A DNA stretch of 36,771 bases. It comes from DATEVL01 sp035281845 (GTDB lineage: Bacteria; Chloroflexota; Anaerolineae; Anaerolineales; E44-bin32). This document shows positions 25,336 to 31,967 of this stretch, in pieces. The number at the start of each line of letters is the position of its first letter. Positions within the stretch are counted from its first letter, which is position 1. Position numbers and translations under genes: made by a program. The stretch is taken from NCBI GenBank assembly GCA_035281845.1, contig DATEVL010000066.1, positions 1 to 36,771 on the forward strand. The letters are read 5' to 3'. The notes under the pieces are model-generated. The model was not told the origin of the DNA. It made no database searches and was given only the letters and a program-made list of their open reading frames with translations.

Positions 25336-26118
25336 TCATGAACGCGTCGCGACGTACAAGGTATAGGTGCCATCGCCGGCCAGCGGCTCCCGATAATACC
25401 GGCGGACGAAGTGCTCCGTCAACCCGAGGTTGAGTCGGTTGGGCATCAGGATCCAGCGACCCGTCAGCTTCCGAGCCACCAGCGATGGAAAGCCAAAGTA
25501 GTGACCCCACTCCAAGGCCCGCAGGGCGCGGGGTGGGAAGTATCGCGTCGAACGAGCCAGGGCGAAACCCGCCAGCTCGAGTCGCGCCTGCCAGTCCTCT
25601 TCCCATTCCAGGTTGACGGTGCGGGTCACGACTCGAAACCACTCGGCGTAAGCCGCTCCGAGACGGCCCAACCCGAGGCGAGCCGGCCACGCGCGAAGCG
25701 AGAGGTGCTCCAGGTAGCCCGGATTGGGGACGGTGAGGACCAGTTTGCCGCCGGGGCGGACGACGCGTCCCAGCTCGTTCAGCACTTCTTGCAGGGGGGG
25801 AATGTGCTCGAGCACCGAGTTACTGAAGGCGCTGGCGAAAGCTCCGTCGGCGAAAGGCAGCCGCTGTCCGGCGGCCGCGACCAGCAGGCGATACGCCCGC
25901 CGGCGATGGGCCTCCCGCAGGGAGGTCATCGACGGATCGACCCCGGCCGTCGTGGGCTCGTCGAACGTCACGCTGCCGAAGTGACCATCACCGCAGCCCA
26001 GGTCGAGCACCGGCTTTGGAAATTGGATTTCGTGAAGCAACGAGGCCTCGACCGCCCGCAAGAGGCCGCGGAAGTAAGGCAGCGCGCGCACATGGGGCCA
26101 CAGGAAATCCCGTTTCAT
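25336..26118 (-). CDS. Class I SAM-dependent methyltransferase
   Basis: A 260-aa methyltransferase (Methyltransf_11 type). Motif I is VLDLGCGDGHFGS at about 37-49, and later blocks NSVLEHIPPLQEVLNEL and LVLTVPNPGYLEHLS match the usual post-motifs. The ATG at 26118 overlaps the stop of the GT4 gene by 4 bp (ATGA); the longer open frame upstream is inside that gene and is rejected. Family members in such loci often methylate sugars or lipid carriers, so a glycan-modifying role is plausible but not shown. It sits 42 bp before the 719-aa GT-C gene. Confidence 0.88.
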   Translation of the reverse strand: MKRDFLWPHVRALPYFRGLLRAVEASLLHEIQFPKPVLDLGCGDGHFGSVTFDEPTTAGVDPSMTSLREAHRRRAYRLLVAAAGQRLPFADGAFASAFSNSVLEHIPPLQEVLNELGRVVRPGGKLVLTVPNPGYLEHLSLRAWPARLGLGRLGAAYAEWFRVVTRTVNLEWEEDWQARLELAGFALARSTRYFPPRALRALEWGHYFGFPSLVARKLTGRWILMPNRLNLGLTEHFVRRYYREPLAGDGTYTLYVATRS

Positions 26119-27272
26119 CCTCGGCGGGCCTTCCCCTGTACCTCTTCGAACAGAGCCAGATACCTCGCCGCGACGGCGTCCGGCGAGTACGTCGATCGCA
26201 GGACCGAAGGATCGACGAGCATCTCCTCCCGGTGGTCGAGAATTTCGAGCACGGCGTCCGCCAGGGCCGCCGCGTCGCGCCGCGGCACAATGCGCCCCAT
26301 CCCAGTGGTCTGCACCGGTTGGCGCACGCCCGGCAGGTCCGAGGCGACGACCGGCGTACCGCACAGCATCGACTCGATTTGCACCAGCCCGAAACTCTCC
26401 GTGCTGTTGAGGCTGGGCAACACGGTGACGTCACAGGCCCGGAAGAAGAGCGCCATCTGAGGCGGGTCGAGCACGCCCAGGAATCTCCAGTGGTCTCCCA
26501 GGCCGGCGATCATCGGGGCCAGCCGCCTGGCGTAGTCGGCCTCCCCCAGCACGCCTTCATATGGACCGGCGAAAAGGACCCGGGCGCGCGGGTGGCGTTC
26601 GAGGATCCGCGGCATCGCCTCCACGACGTATTCGACACCTTTCTCGGTCGCCAGCCGGGCGGCCATGCCGATCGTCGGACCGGCCCCATCGATGCGCCGG
26701 CGAAACGCCGCCTGGGCCTCGGCCGATGGCTCCGCCACTTCCACCGGCGGTGGGATCACGCGCAGCTTCGACTTCAGCCGCGACAGAAAGGCGGAATGGC
26801 GGGCGTAATCCTCGGTGTACGAAACCACGGCGTCGGCGAAAGCGCCGGCGATCCGATTCGCCAGGTCAACCGCCGCCATGGCCGGCACGCTGAGCAGGCT
26901 ACCCGGCAGGCGAAGATCGCAGTGATAGGTCAACACGACCGGCTTGCGGCCCCGCCGCCCGCGCAGGGCGATCCCGGCGGCATCGAACTGCGGTAGATGC
27001 AGGCTGACCACATCGTGTTGGCGAACCTGGCGCGTCGCTTCGCGCCCGAAGGTCGGCATGATCACGCCTTTGCTCACACGGAAGGCCACCGGCGATCGCA
27101 CCACGCGTACCCCGTCGAGCTCTTCCAGGCGCGGCAACTCCGGCGAATACTGCGAAGTCAGCACCGTGACCTGGTGTCCGGACCGCACCCAGGCGCGCGA
27201 CAGGCGCTCCACATAGACGGTCAGGCCGGAGATATAGGGGCGGTAGTAGGTGAGCGCCGTCAGGATGCGCAC
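26115..27272 (-). CDS. GT4-family glycosyltransferase (GT-B fold)
   Basis: A 385-aa cytosolic or membrane-associated glycosyltransferase using a nucleotide-sugar donor. The N-terminal half starts VRILTALTYYRPYISGLTVY with the acceptor-side glycine loop. The donor half has GMAARLATEKG (Arg206, Lys211) and the E-x7-E motif ESFGLVQIE (Glu292-Glu300) followed by GTPVVASDLPG. The GTG at 27272 gives the standard GT4 start; another GTG at 27317 would add 15 residues and cannot be excluded, as neither has a strong ribosome site. Donor and acceptor are unknown. It heads a run of overlapping genes and lies 200 bp after the flippase-like gene. Confidence 0.88.
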   Translation of the reverse strand: MRILTALTYYRPYISGLTVYVERLSRAWVRSGHQVTVLTSQYSPELPRLEELDGVRVVRSPVAFRVSKGVIMPTFGREATRQVRQHDVVSLHLPQFDAAGIALRGRRGRKPVVLTYHCDLRLPGSLLSVPAMAAVDLANRIAGAFADAVVSYTEDYARHSAFLSRLKSKLRVIPPPVEVAEPSAEAQAAFRRRIDGAGPTIGMAARLATEKGVEYVVEAMPRILERHPRARVLFAGPYEGVLGEADYARRLAPMIAGLGDHWRFLGVLDPPQMALFFRACDVTVLPSLNSTESFGLVQIESMLCGTPVVASDLPGVRQPVQTTGMGRIVPRRDAAALADAVLEILDHREEMLVDPSVLRSTYSPDAVAARYLALFEEVQGKARRG

Positions 27273-27472
27273 GCCCTCAGCGTCCCATTCCGAAGGAAGC
27301 CGGAACCGCACCACCACCCATCTTTCCCGGCCGGATCGAGATCTGGTTCAACGTCGTCCCCGTCTGCGGCCAACGAGTCGCAATTCGCTGCATCAACGAC
27401 CTCGGCGGTCGTTCCCGGATGGGTCCTGGCCAAGCTCGAACGGGCATGTAGACACATCTCCGGAACGGGAGG
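27273..27472. other. 200-bp gap between flippase-like and GT4 genes
   Basis: No clear gene or terminator. A 65-codon open frame on - (27457-27260) covers it and overlaps the GT4 start by 13 bp, but it has no recognised domain. No obvious -10/-35 pair was seen, so transcription probably continues from the promoter at 28544. Confidence 0.4.
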
Positions 27473-28495
27473 CTAGGCCGCCGGTCGCAGGACGAGGCCG
27501 CGAGCCGCGCGCGCCAGGTCCCCGAGCGAGCGGCCTTCCCGCGACAAGGCGGCTGCGCCCAGGATGACGGTCAGCGAGTATTGGACCAGGTGGGCTGTGA
27601 CCACGACGCCCAGGGCGACTTCGCGCGAGTAGCCGAGGAAGGTGAGGGCGGCCACACCTGCCAGTTCGTAGACGCCGACGGCGCCCGGCGACGAGGGTAC
27701 GGCGCCACCCAGGGCGATCACGCCGAGGCAGAAAACGGAGACCGCAAACGATCCCTCGGCCCCGAACATTCTCAGGTAGATCAGAATCTGAATCCAGGCG
27801 CAGGCCCATCCAAGCAGGAGCCACAGGAATGCGCGCCCCAGCCGGGCGCCTTTCCGCGCTTCCTCCAACCCGATAAGGAAACGCTCAGCGATGCCCGCTA
27901 TGCGGCTCGCCAGCGCTCCCGGCAGTCGCCGCAGGCGCGCCAGCCAGGAAGCGCGATAACGCAGGGCCAGGATCAGCGCGATCGCCAGCAGCGCCAGGCC
28001 CAGGCCGACGACCAGAGTCGCCCGGCGCGCCCAAGCAGGTGGAGCGAAGAGGGGCAAGGTCACCAGCAACGACAGAACGGCGATGAACACGTCGACCATC
28101 CGCTCGACGACGATCGAACCCAGCGCCCGAGAGGTGCCGATCCCGGTTCCATATCCGACGAGGTAAGCCCGGCCCAATTCCCCCAGCCGGAACGGCAGGA
28201 TGTTGTTGAGCAGATACCCTTCGTTCAGGGCGGCGAAGGCGCGGGGGAATCCGACCGATGGGCCGAGCAAGGATCGCCACCCTTGGGCTCGAGAGGCGAT
28301 ACCTGCCAATTGAAAGAGGTAAGCGGGGATGAGCAGCCAGTAAGCCGCTCGCGCCAACACCTCGAGGAAGGCCCGAACGTCCAGGCCCCACACGGCGATG
28401 ACCAGGGCCGCCAGGCTGACGGCGGCGCCCAGCAGCCAGCTCCAGTCCCGCTTCGCGGGCGGAGTCGAATCGGATTGGAGAGGTTCGCCGCTCAT
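27473..28495 (-). CDS. LPG_synthase_TM family membrane protein (flippase-like)
   Basis: A 340-aa polytopic protein of the family PF03706 (the integral part of MprF-type lysylphosphatidylglycerol synthases and many UPF0104 proteins). Visible blocks: NEGYLLNNILPFRLGELGRA in the first half and GGAVPSSPGAVGVYE in the second, both family hallmarks; about eight hydrophobic segments. Such stand-alone proteins are often found beside glycosyltransferases and are thought to move lipid-linked material. The ATG at 28495 is chosen because the TATAAT box at 28544-28539 would place the transcription start near 28532; the longer open frame starts upstream of that promoter. Confidence 0.82.
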   Translation of the reverse strand: MSGEPLQSDSTPPAKRDWSWLLGAAVSLAALVIAVWGLDVRAFLEVLARAAYWLLIPAYLFQLAGIASRAQGWRSLLGPSVGFPRAFAALNEGYLLNNILPFRLGELGRAYLVGYGTGIGTSRALGSIVVERMVDVFIAVLSLLVTLPLFAPPAWARRATLVVGLGLALLAIALILALRYRASWLARLRRLPGALASRIAGIAERFLIGLEEARKGARLGRAFLWLLLGWACAWIQILIYLRMFGAEGSFAVSVFCLGVIALGGAVPSSPGAVGVYELAGVAALTFLGYSREVALGVVVTAHLVQYSLTVILGAAALSREGRSLGDLARAARGLVLRPAA

Positions 28496-28510
28496 GCCAC
28501 GCAAAGAAAG

Positions 28511-28530
28511 GTCCGGAACGCGTCCGGAAC
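28511..28530 (-). promoter_or_regulatory. Tandem GTTCCGGAC boxes in the leader of the flippase-like gene
   Basis: Read on -, GTTCCGGAC-GC-GTTCCGGAC: two identical 9-mers one helical turn apart (period 11 bp), each containing the palindrome TCCGGA. They lie between the -10 box (28544-28539) and the start codon, a typical repressor position. The binding protein is unknown. Confidence 0.4.
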
Positions 28531-28538
28531 CTGAGGGG

Positions 28539-28544
28539 ATTATA
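28539..28544 (-). promoter_or_regulatory. Extended -10 promoter of the flippase-like gene / glycan operon
   Basis: On - the sequence TGCTATAAT is a perfect extended -10. It would start a transcript of about 37 nt leader length before the ATG at 28495, and may drive the whole - strand run down to plsC. No -35 element is clear. Confidence 0.55.
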
Positions 28545-28561
28545 GCAGGGCGTCGCCTCAT

Positions 28562-29052
28562 ACCACCCCACCCTATTGGCCATTGGCCGGAGACGTGGCT
28601 TGAAGACCCCGCGGCAACTCTTGGCGGGAAGATGCCGTTGGGAGATCGGAGGAGCAGAAGCCGCCGCCCTCTCGGACACGAAAACGTCCTCTAAGAATCG
28701 GGGGGAGCCGTCGGAGGTGGTGCGAGGCAGATCCTCGGGAGGGCTATCGGTCTCTAGGGGAAATCCCGAGCCTCGCCAGCCACGTGTAAGGACAAGACGA
28801 TTCCTTCGGTCCCAGCCGAATCCGGGGAGGGCCGACCGGCCTTTATGCACGGGTTCGCGACGGGGTCATCACACGAACTTCGGGGTCGGGACGGCCAGAT
28901 TGATATACTCTTGTGGTATCGGCCCCCAGGGTTTGGGGGGGGGTGGAGCTGGACACGGCTCGGGCTTTTCTCGCAGGGACGATCGTAAGATTGTTCCTCT
29001 GTTGTCCCTCAGCAGGCGGCGTGCTCAAAAGAGGCCGCAAACGGAGGTTCGG
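28562..29052. other. Divergent intergenic region between glycan operon and secreted-protein gene
   Basis: About 490 bp. It contains the - strand promoter at its left edge and, for the + gene, an extended -10 (TGATATACT, hexamer 28904-28909) and a G9 tract (28935-28943) next to a CCCCCA/TGGGGG hairpin. An open frame crosses the region in phase with the downstream gene but its translation is low-complexity Arg/Gly and lacks a start context, so it is not annotated. Confidence 0.5.
28904..28909 (+). promoter_or_regulatory. Extended -10 promoter candidate for the secreted-protein gene
   Basis: TGATATACT (hexamer TATACT at 28904-28909) lies about 145 bp upstream of the ATG at 29053. The implied leader includes the G9 tract and a small hairpin. 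No clear -35 was found. Confidence 0.4.
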
Positions 29053-30297
29053 ATGACGGCCCGGAGGTTGGTTGTCTATCTTTCAGGCTTGGCCTTCTTC
29101 GCCGTCGCTGCGGCCTGCGCGGCGTTTCCCTATCCTGACGAGCCGCGACCGAACACCGAGACAGCGGTCCTTCCGGAGGGGCCTGCGGTCGAGACTCCCG
29201 TCGCCGAAGCTCCACTGGCCATCTCGAGCGCCGTCCCGACAGAGGCCGTCCTGCGATGTGCTACGTACTTCCGCACCTCGGCTTCCGAGCAGATGATCCA
29301 AGGTACATGGACGGATGACCCGGATGCGACAGCCTCGGCCGCAGCCTGCTTCCAATACATAGACCGCGAGATCCTGCATCAGCCGGGATACGCTCAGCCG
29401 GCGGAGGCTGCTGCCCTGACCGTCGTCTTGATCGCTGAATCCAGGCACACGTACGACTTGCCCGACGATATTGACATGGGTAAGGAATTCGTCGCCTCTC
29501 TGTTCTTCCCGGGAGCAACAGGCACTCCGATCACGCAGCTGGTGATCTGTGCTTCCTACTACCTCACCCCCGGCATCGACGACTACATCCAGGGCTCTTG
29601 GACGGATGGAAACGATGACCCATCGGCGGTAACGTCGAAACAAGGCTGTTTCGATTACATGCGAGCGAAGATTCTGGACGAGCCCTATTGCGCCCAGGGT
29701 CTTGGAACGGACCACGTCCTTCTTGCGCTGCTAACTGAGGAGCGCCACACGTTCTACTTGCCGGCGGACCTCGATCCCGAGGCCGAACTGGTGGCGGTCG
29801 CGGCCTGCACGAATGTACCCCCAACGACCACGGCGACGGCCTTCTACGGTTGGACTCTGACCCCCAATGGTCCTCCGGGAACGATCACTCCCTACTACGG
29901 GTGGACACCCACGCCCGGTGGGCCCACGGCAACGGCAACGCCCTACGTTGGCTGGTCGGCCACACCCACGGCCGGACCGCTGACGCTCACGGCCGCAGCG
30001 CTCAAGTCCAAGACACCCACTCCACCTGGAGGCGCCACGGCAACGCCCACCGCCTACGTCCCGGGAACGCCCGCACCGCCTGGGGGAGCCACAATCTCGG
30101 CCACTGCCTTTCATACGAAGACGCCCACTCCGCCTGGAGGAGCCACAATCTCCGCCACTGCCTTTCACACGAAGACACCCACGCCGCCGGGGGGAGCCAC
30201 AATCTCGGCCACTCCCTACTTCACCACTACGGCCGTCCCCGTCACGGCAACGGCCTACCGCACCAGGACCCCCACGCCGCAAGCGACCTACCCCTAG
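29053..30297 (+). CDS. Secreted/anchored protein with a duplicated unknown domain and Thr/Pro repeat tail
   Basis: A 414-aa protein I do not recognise. An N-terminal export signal (RRLVVYLSGLAFFAVAAAC) ends at Cys22, perhaps a weak lipobox (AAAC lacks the usual Leu at -3). Two tandem copies of about 85 residues follow: copy 1 near 68-158 and copy 2 near 164-256. Shared elements are CA(T/S)Y(F/Y), IQG(T/S)WTD, CF(Q/D)Y, and HT-x-YLP-x-D-(I/L)-D. From about 258 the chain is Thr/Pro/Gly/Ala-rich, including three copies of an 18-residue unit (TKTPTPPGGATISATAFH). The start has GGAGG at 29043-29047, 5 nt from the ATG. Its Thr density would suit O-glycosylation by the neighbouring GT39-type enzymes (inference). 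Confidence 0.75.
   Translation: MTARRLVVYLSGLAFFAVAAACAAFPYPDEPRPNTETAVLPEGPAVETPVAEAPLAISSAVPTEAVLRCATYFRTSASEQMIQGTWTDDPDATASAAACFQYIDREILHQPGYAQPAEAAALTVVLIAESRHTYDLPDDIDMGKEFVASLFFPGATGTPITQLVICASYYLTPGIDDYIQGSWTDGNDDPSAVTSKQGCFDYMRAKILDEPYCAQGLGTDHVLLALLTEERHTFYLPADLDPEAELVAVAACTNVPPTTTATAFYGWTLTPNGPPGTITPYYGWTPTPGGPTATATPYVGWSATPTAGPLTLTAAALKSKTPTPPGGATATPTAYVPGTPAPPGGATISATAFHTKTPTPPGGATISATAFHTKTPTPPGGATISATPYFTTTAVPVTATAYRTRTPTPQATYP
30085..30246 (+). repeat. In-frame 54-bp tandem repeat
   Basis: The string GGAGCCACAATCTC starts at 30085, 30139 and 30193, exactly 54 bp apart. The first two units are nearly identical and the third decays after about 30 bp. Each unit encodes 18 residues of the Thr/Pro tail. 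Near-identity at the DNA level points to recent expansion. Confidence 0.85.
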
Positions 30298-30386
30298 GTC
30301 ACTCCCTCTCCCTAGCTGCGCCGGATCCCCCGTAAGGGCGGCGAAGGCGGACAGGGGAGAGCAGCCCGACTGCCGCTCCTGATCCT

Positions 30387-30667
30387 GTCATTCCGGGCCA
30401 GGCCTGCCCTTGGCGCTCCGCACCGCTTCCGGTGCGCCGCCCTTGGCGCCCTGTAGAGGGCGAAGGGCGTAGAGAGCGAGCGCACGCGATCGCCGAGAGA
30501 CACATGCGCCTGCGCAGTTGCGGCCGTGGTCCCGGGCCCATCAGGGTGCAACGTCTTTCCAACCCGAGGTTCCAGGCCTTTGAAACTCCTGGGGGATTCC
30601 TCGGTCGCCCCTCGGAGGAGCTTACGCCATGTACGGTTGAGAGGCTCAGGGCTCCCTCGGAATGACA
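30387..30667. mobile_element. MITE-like non-coding element with 10-bp terminal inverted repeats
   Basis: TGTCATTCCG (30387-30396) and its exact complement CGGAATGACA (30658-30667) delimit 281 bp of non-coding DNA. The interior holds copy 2 of the dispersed hairpin. No target-site duplication is visible. TGTCATTCCGAG-type ends are familiar from dispersed repeats in several phyla (recollection, not searched). Confidence 0.45.
30406..30477 (+). repeat. Dispersed hairpin element, copy 2
   Basis: Reads GCCCTTGGCGC, then GCACCG-CTTC-CGGTGC, GCCG and AAGGGCGTAGAG as in copy 1 (11862-11911, opposite strand), but with about 23 extra bases before AAGGGCG that themselves repeat CCCTTGGCGCCCT. The 20-nt core is identical in both copies. 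Confidence 0.65.
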
Positions 30668-30751
30668 TTCAGATGAGTGCCTCTCGCCCGGGAACTAGCC
30701 TCCCTAATGTCACAAGGATGTCATGAGGCGCGCGGAGGTCCTCCCTCGCCG

Positions 30752-31780
30752 CTACCCGCTGAAAAGCTCGGGATTCCCCTTTACCCATTCGAACAGTCGA
30801 CGCACGCCTTCGCCCACGTCGACCTTCGGCTCCCAGCCCAACTCGCGGCCCGCCTTGCGAATGTCGCTGACATAGACCTTTTGATCGCCGGGTCGCCAAT
30901 CATGGTAGGTCACCGGCAAAGGCTTGCCGAGGAGTCCCTCGACCATCGGCCCGAATTCCTTCCAGACCGAGAGGACGCGGGACGGCCCGCCGCCGATGTT
31001 GTAGACCTGGCCGGCGGTGACCTGTGGATGGTCGACCGCTCGCAGCATCGCCTCGACCAGGTCATCGACGAACAACACATCGCGCACTTGCTTTCCGTCG
31101 CCGTAGATCGAGATCGGCCGGCCCTGGACGGCGGCGATGATGAACCACGCCAGCCAACCCTGATCCTCGATGCCGAATTGTCGTGTGCCGTAGATACAGG
31201 AGTTGCGGAAGACGACCGTGCGCATGCCGTAGATCCGGGCGTAGTCGTGAACGTATTGATCGGCGGTCCCCTTCGAGCAGCCGTACGGCGAGTAGAAGTC
31301 CAGTGGCGAAGCCTCGTCGACGCCGAAAGGCAGGTCGGCATATTGATAACGCGTCGCCTTCTCCTCGACCCGCTGATGGGCCATCTTGCCGTAGACCTTG
31401 TTACTGGAAGTGAAAAGAACCGTCGGCTCCATATGCTCGGCGCGCAGCGCCTCGAGCAGGTTGAACGTCCCCAATGCATTGATTTCGAAATCCTGGCGGG
31501 GATCGGTGACGGAGGTCGTCACCGCCACTTGAGCGGCGAAATGCAGAACGACTTCGGCGCCGCGGTGCGCCTTGAGCGCTCGGCGCAATCCTTCGTAGTC
31601 GCGCACATCCTCCTGGACGAATTGCAGGTCGCCGCCGGCCAGCCGCAGCCACTCCAGATTGCGCGAGCTCCCGGCCCGGGAGAGGTTGTCGAGGACCACA
31701 ACCTTGTGTCCGCTCTCCAGCAGCCGCAGCACCGTGTTCGACCCGATGAACCCCGCCCCGCCAGTGACGATGTATTGCAT
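30752..31780 (-). CDS. NAD-dependent epimerase/dehydratase, CDP-tyvelose 2-epimerase-like
   Basis: A 342-aa extended short-chain dehydrogenase acting on a nucleotide sugar. The NAD site is GGAGFIG at 7-13; catalytic residues are Ser125/Ser126 (FTSSNKVYG), Tyr166 and Lys170 (PYGCSKGTADQYVHDY). GCSKGTADQY and SCIYGTRQFGIEDQGWLAWF resemble CDP-paratose/tyvelose 2-epimerases more than GalE. Other steps for a CDP-dideoxysugar are not in the window, so the exact sugar is uncertain. A strong AGGAGG precedes the ATG. The gene follows lepA across a 185-bp gap filled with satellite DNA and probably has its own promoter. Confidence 0.82.
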   Translation of the reverse strand: MQYIVTGGAGFIGSNTVLRLLESGHKVVVLDNLSRAGSSRNLEWLRLAGGDLQFVQEDVRDYEGLRRALKAHRGAEVVLHFAAQVAVTTSVTDPRQDFEINALGTFNLLEALRAEHMEPTVLFTSSNKVYGKMAHQRVEEKATRYQYADLPFGVDEASPLDFYSPYGCSKGTADQYVHDYARIYGMRTVVFRNSCIYGTRQFGIEDQGWLAWFIIAAVQGRPISIYGDGKQVRDVLFVDDLVEAMLRAVDHPQVTAGQVYNIGGGPSRVLSVWKEFGPMVEGLLGKPLPVTYHDWRPGDQKVYVSDIRKAGRELGWEPKVDVGEGVRRLFEWVKGNPELFSG

Positions 31781-31795
31781 GGCGCCTCCTCAAGA

Positions 31796-31967
31796 AGTGG
31801 TCAGTGGTCGGTGGTCAAGTAACAGTGGTCAGTGGTCGGTGGTCAGTGGTCAGAAAAAGACATCACCACTCAGGCGATCGACAATCGCTAATCGGTAATC
31901 GCCAATCGCTAACTGCCAATCCCCAATTCGGTCTGGACTGACCACCGACCACGGACCACTGACCACT
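31796..31967. repeat. Heptad/hexad satellite DNA with a 30-bp inverted repeat
   Basis: 31796-31853 is built of GGTCAGT/GGTCGGT units. 31938-31967 is its inverted copy (28 of 30 bases match the complement of 31824-31853). Between them are AATCGCTAATCGGTAATCGC-like heptads (31882-31925). The arms could fold into a long hairpin just after the lepA stop, possibly ending its transcription. Confidence 0.75.

Larger units (their letters stand above)
30298..30751. other. Intergenic region holding a MITE-like element
   Basis: The 454-bp stretch between the secreted-protein gene and the end of the epimerase gene has no supported gene. Most of it is the element at 30387-30667; the remainder has no clear structure. 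Confidence 0.6.

Noticed and set aside
27260..27457. 65-codon - strand ORF between the flippase-like and GT4 genes
   Set aside because: No domain, poor ribosome site and overlap with the GT4 start; it could be a small gene but nothing supports it beyond being open.
28576..29052. Long open frame in phase with the secreted protein, starting at 28576
   Set aside because: Translation is low-complexity Arg/Gly, the region holds a promoter-like box and a G9 tract, and the ATG at 29053 has a good GGAGG and begins a signal peptide.
30432..30726. Short ORFs across the MITE-like element
   Set aside because: They lie over inverted repeats and have no start context or homology that I recognise.
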